Source: Candidatus Aminicenantota bacterium (lineage in GTDB: Bacteria > Acidobacteriota > Aminicenantia > Aminicenantales > Saccharicenantaceae). From it: a DNA stretch of 33,743 bases. The stretch covers positions 1 to 33,743 of the forward strand of contig VGJC01000008.1 of assembly GCA_016867635.1 (NCBI GenBank), in the 5' to 3' direction. Shown in pieces: positions 31,621 to 33,743 of this stretch. Within the stretch, counting starts at the first letter, position 1; each line of letters begins with the position of its first letter. The notes under the pieces are model-generated. The model saw nothing but the letters and a program-made list of their open reading frames with translations. It was not told where the DNA came from and ran no database searches. A program made the translations under genes and the position numbers.

Positions 31621-31635
31621 TGGCATAAAACCTGC
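31621..31635 (+). promoter_or_regulatory. sigma-54 (-24/-12) promoter of the M1-like peptidase gene
   Basis: TGGCAT (31621-31626), 5 nt, CTGC (31632-31635), followed by A: the invariant GG and GC are exactly 10 nt apart, and the flanking bases fit the TGGCAC-N5-TTGCA consensus closely. Predicted transcription start near 31647, before the gene at 31710. Confidence 0.7.
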
Positions 31636-31709
31636 ACTTTCACCCGTGGAAGGCCGGACGTCACGGCCGTCCCATCTTTTCGCATTTGTTATATATAATG
31701 GAAGAGACG

Positions 31710-33743
31710 GTGAAAAAGACGCTCTTTCCGGGTCTCTTGCTTTCGGCCCTCCTCCTTGTCTTCGGCCCGCCCGCCGCCCGGGCCTCGACGGCACCGGACG
31801 AAACCCCCGAGGCCTTCATGGCCCGCGTCCAGGCTCGCCTGAAGGGCGGGGACCTGGCCGGGTACCTCGAAGCCTTCCTCCCCGAGATCCGCTCCGACGA
31901 GCGGACCCGCCTCGACACGTTCTTCGAGCGGTTCAAGATGGACTCCGTCTCCCTCCGCCTGGCCGGCAGGACGGCGGGGGAGACCGGGGAGCCGCGGCTC
32001 TACCTTCAGGCCTTCTACCAGAGCGCTCATACGGTCATGATGGAGTCCTGGATGTTGAAGCTCGACCGGAGCGAGGAGGGATGGGTCATCGCCCACAAGG
32101 AGGTCATCGGGAACCTGACCACGCTCTACAAGATCCGCATGCCTTCGGAACGTTTCGAGCGGGCCCGGCGGGTGGAGATCGCGCACAAGGACATCCGCTT
32201 GTCCTTCCGGGACGCGGCCGTCTTCTACGACAACCTCCCCGACTTCGAGACGGCCCTCATCGTCGTCGGCAAGGGCACGGTCCGTTTCTCGCCTTCCGAC
32301 GCCGGCGAGAAGCACCAGATGGAGCTGCTTTACAAGAAGGACCATCTCGAGGACACCGTCGAGCATCTGTTCGTCCGCTGCTCTTCCTCCTTTTTCGCCG
32401 ACAGCGTGAAGATCGAACGGGCGGAGGGGGGCCCGGCCGTTTCGCCGGCCGAACAGGCCCGGGCGGCCGCGGTCTTTGCCCGCGGCTACCCCCGTTCCTT
32501 CACCATCGAGAGCTCGATCGACGGGGCGCCGCTTTCGTTCCTGCCGCAGGGCGACGAGGCCGTTTTCGAATTCAAGGCCCGCAAGGCCGGCGAGCTGACC
32601 TACGTCTATCACCCCTACTCGGACGAAACGGTCAACCTCTACGACCGGGGCAAGGGGAGGGTCATCAGCCTGTACGATCCGGATGGCGTCGAGGACACCC
32701 GGGAAAAGAGATTTTTCGTCAGCTTCGAGGACAAGTTCGACGTCGAATCCTACGAGCTGGACCTCAGCTACACGCCGGCCCAGTTCTTTCTTTCGGCCAA
32801 GGCCCGGATCAAGGTGACCTCCAAGGTCGGCCCCCTCGAGGTCCTCAAGCTCCGCTTCAGCCCCGATCTCGAGATCCTCAAGATCCTGGACGGCGAGAAA
32901 AGGGAGCTGTTCTACACCCAGGACAAGCTGAGGAAGTACCTTTACACCTATATGCTCAAACCCCCCGTCAAGGGCGAATCCGCCTTCATCGAGGTCTTTT
33001 ACCGGGGGCGGATGCCCCCGCCGATGCCCTCCTCGGACGTCATCGGCCAGGCCGGGTCAGGGAACAGGTACGTTTTCAGGCCCCGCTACGAGACCTATTT
33101 CTACTCCCACGCCGGAGACTGGTACCCGGGGCCGAACGAAGAGGACTATTTCACGGCCCGGCTCAAGATCGTCGTCCCCCCGGGGTTCAAGTGCGTCGCC
33201 AACGGGGAGATGGTCGGTGAAGGCCGGCGCAACGGAATGGCCGACGCCGTCGAGATCGAGAAGGCCGGCAGCGCCGTCTACACCTTCGAGACGCGGCAGC
33301 CCGTCAAGTACATGTCCTTCATCATCGGCAAGTTCGACCGGCAGAAGGACCTCCCCGGCCCCGTCCCGATCACGATGTCCGTCTCGTCGGAGATCATGGA
33401 CGCCCAGCTCCAGCTCGCGGACAGGGCCCGGACCATCCTCGATTTCTACGAGAAGTCGTTCGGCCGCTACCCCTACGAAAAGCTGGGGATCGTCCTGCGC
33501 CTCTGGCCCACCTACGGGGGCCACAGCCCGGCCTCCTTCATCGTCCTCAACCAGGTCCCCTGGATGGGCGAAGCGGGCATCCCGTCCGGAGGCGACAGCC
33601 CCGTCGACCTCTCGCAATGGCCCGATTACTTCTTGGCCCACGAGATCGCCCACCAGTGGTGGGGACAGGGCGTGTCCTTCGCGACCTACCGGGACCAGTG
33701 GTTGAGCGAGGGCCTGTCCCAGTTCGCCGCGGCCTCCTATCTT
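31710..33743 (+). CDS. secreted M1-like zinc metallopeptidase, 3' end cut by the window
   Basis: At least 678 residues, continuing past the window. With GTG 31710 as start (GGAAGAG just upstream) the protein opens with a classic signal peptide, MKKTLFPGLLLSALLLV then PAARA-S; ATG 31698 would add four residues. About 300 residues of unassigned sequence follow, then a region resembling the M1 N-terminal domain, and the catalytic HEIAHQWWGQ starting near residue 644, with the third zinc ligand Glu exactly 18 residues after the motif (WLSEG). The position of the aminopeptidase GxMEN motif is occupied by GGHSPAS, lacking the glutamate that holds the substrate N-terminus. It probably acts in the periplasm or outside the cell; transcription appears to depend on sigma-54. 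Confidence 0.87.
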   Translation, partial: MKKTLFPGLLLSALLLVFGPPAARASTAPDETPEAFMARVQARLKGGDLAGYLEAFLPEIRSDERTRLDTFFERFKMDSVSLRLAGRTAGETGEPRLYLQAFYQSAHTVMMESWMLKLDRSEEGWVIAHKEVIGNLTTLYKIRMPSERFERARRVEIAHKDIRLSFRDAAVFYDNLPDFETALIVVGKGTVRFSPSDAGEKHQMELLYKKDHLEDTVEHLFVRCSSSFFADSVKIERAEGGPAVSPAEQARAAAVFARGYPRSFTIESSIDGAPLSFLPQGDEAVFEFKARKAGELTYVYHPYSDETVNLYDRGKGRVISLYDPDGVEDTREKRFFVSFEDKFDVESYELDLSYTPAQFFLSAKARIKVTSKVGPLEVLKLRFSPDLEILKILDGEKRELFYTQDKLRKYLYTYMLKPPVKGESAFIEVFYRGRMPPPMPSSDVIGQAGSGNRYVFRPRYETYFYSHAGDWYPGPNEEDYFTARLKIVVPPGFKCVANGEMVGEGRRNGMADAVEIEKAGSAVYTFETRQPVKYMSFIIGKFDRQKDLPGPVPITMSVSSEIMDAQLQLADRARTILDFYEKSFGRYPYEKLGIVLRLWPTYGGHSPASFIVLNQVPWMGEAGIPSGGDSPVDLSQWPDYFLAHEIAHQWWGQGVSFATYRDQWLSEGLSQFAAASYL

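Overview
The window is GC-rich, gene-dense chromosomal DNA (roughly two thirds G+C by eye) from a Gram-negative-type bacterium. An MCE/Mla lipid-transport operon with an outer-membrane-type lipoprotein supports a double membrane. The mix of peptide uptake, peptidases, sigma-54 control, alpha-type glutamine synthetase with a divergent Lrp-like regulator, SpeD and uroporphyrinogen-decarboxylase-like paralogues suggests an uncultured Acidobacteriota/Aminicenantes-like lineage. This placement is an impression from gene content, not a demonstrated one. I see no prophage, CRISPR array, transposase, rRNA or tRNA.

Layout. 1-1.7 kb: the 3' part of a sigma-54 activator and a small CPCC protein. 1.9-4.6 kb (minus): an iadA-nhaC operon. 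4.7-9.2 kb (plus): an acyltransferase, a HerA-like ATPase and a POT peptide transporter. 9.2-15 kb: a four-gene MCE operon (STAS-MlaE fusion, MlaF, MlaD, PqiC-like lipoprotein) flanked by two convergent UroD-like genes, the second behind a pirin gene. 16-20 kb (minus): amino-acid permease, PatB-type C-S lyase, M29-like aminopeptidase. 20-26.5 kb (minus): OPT transporter, PpiD-like foldase, HIT protein, HU/IHF protein and ribosomal protein S1. 26.6-28.6 kb (minus): scpB, scpA and an M50 protease. 28.7-30.7 kb: glnA divergent from an Lrp/AsnC regulator. 30.7-31.5 kb: speD and an MTH1187-type gene. 31.7 kb to the end: a secreted M1-like metallopeptidase cut by the window edge, behind a -24/-12 promoter.

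How the genes fit together. A large share serve protein and peptide catabolism: POT and OPT uptake, isoaspartyl dipeptidase, M29-like and M1-like peptidases, amino-acid permease, C-S lyase, and glutamine synthetase for nitrogen assimilation. The remainder is envelope upkeep (MCE system, PpiD, acyltransferase) and core information processing (S1, HU/IHF, ScpAB).

The least explained material lies between genes. There is an element with 24-bp perfect inverted repeats that abuts one stop codon and supplies a possible start codon for the next gene, a 242-bp folded element immediately after a stop codon, and two further hairpin clusters. There is also a near-consensus sigma-54 promoter with alternating CGTAAA/TTTACG sites, and a recurring arrangement in which a good -10 box sits only 6-17 nt before an ATG that lacks a Shine-Dalgarno sequence, implying leaderless or near-leaderless mRNAs.
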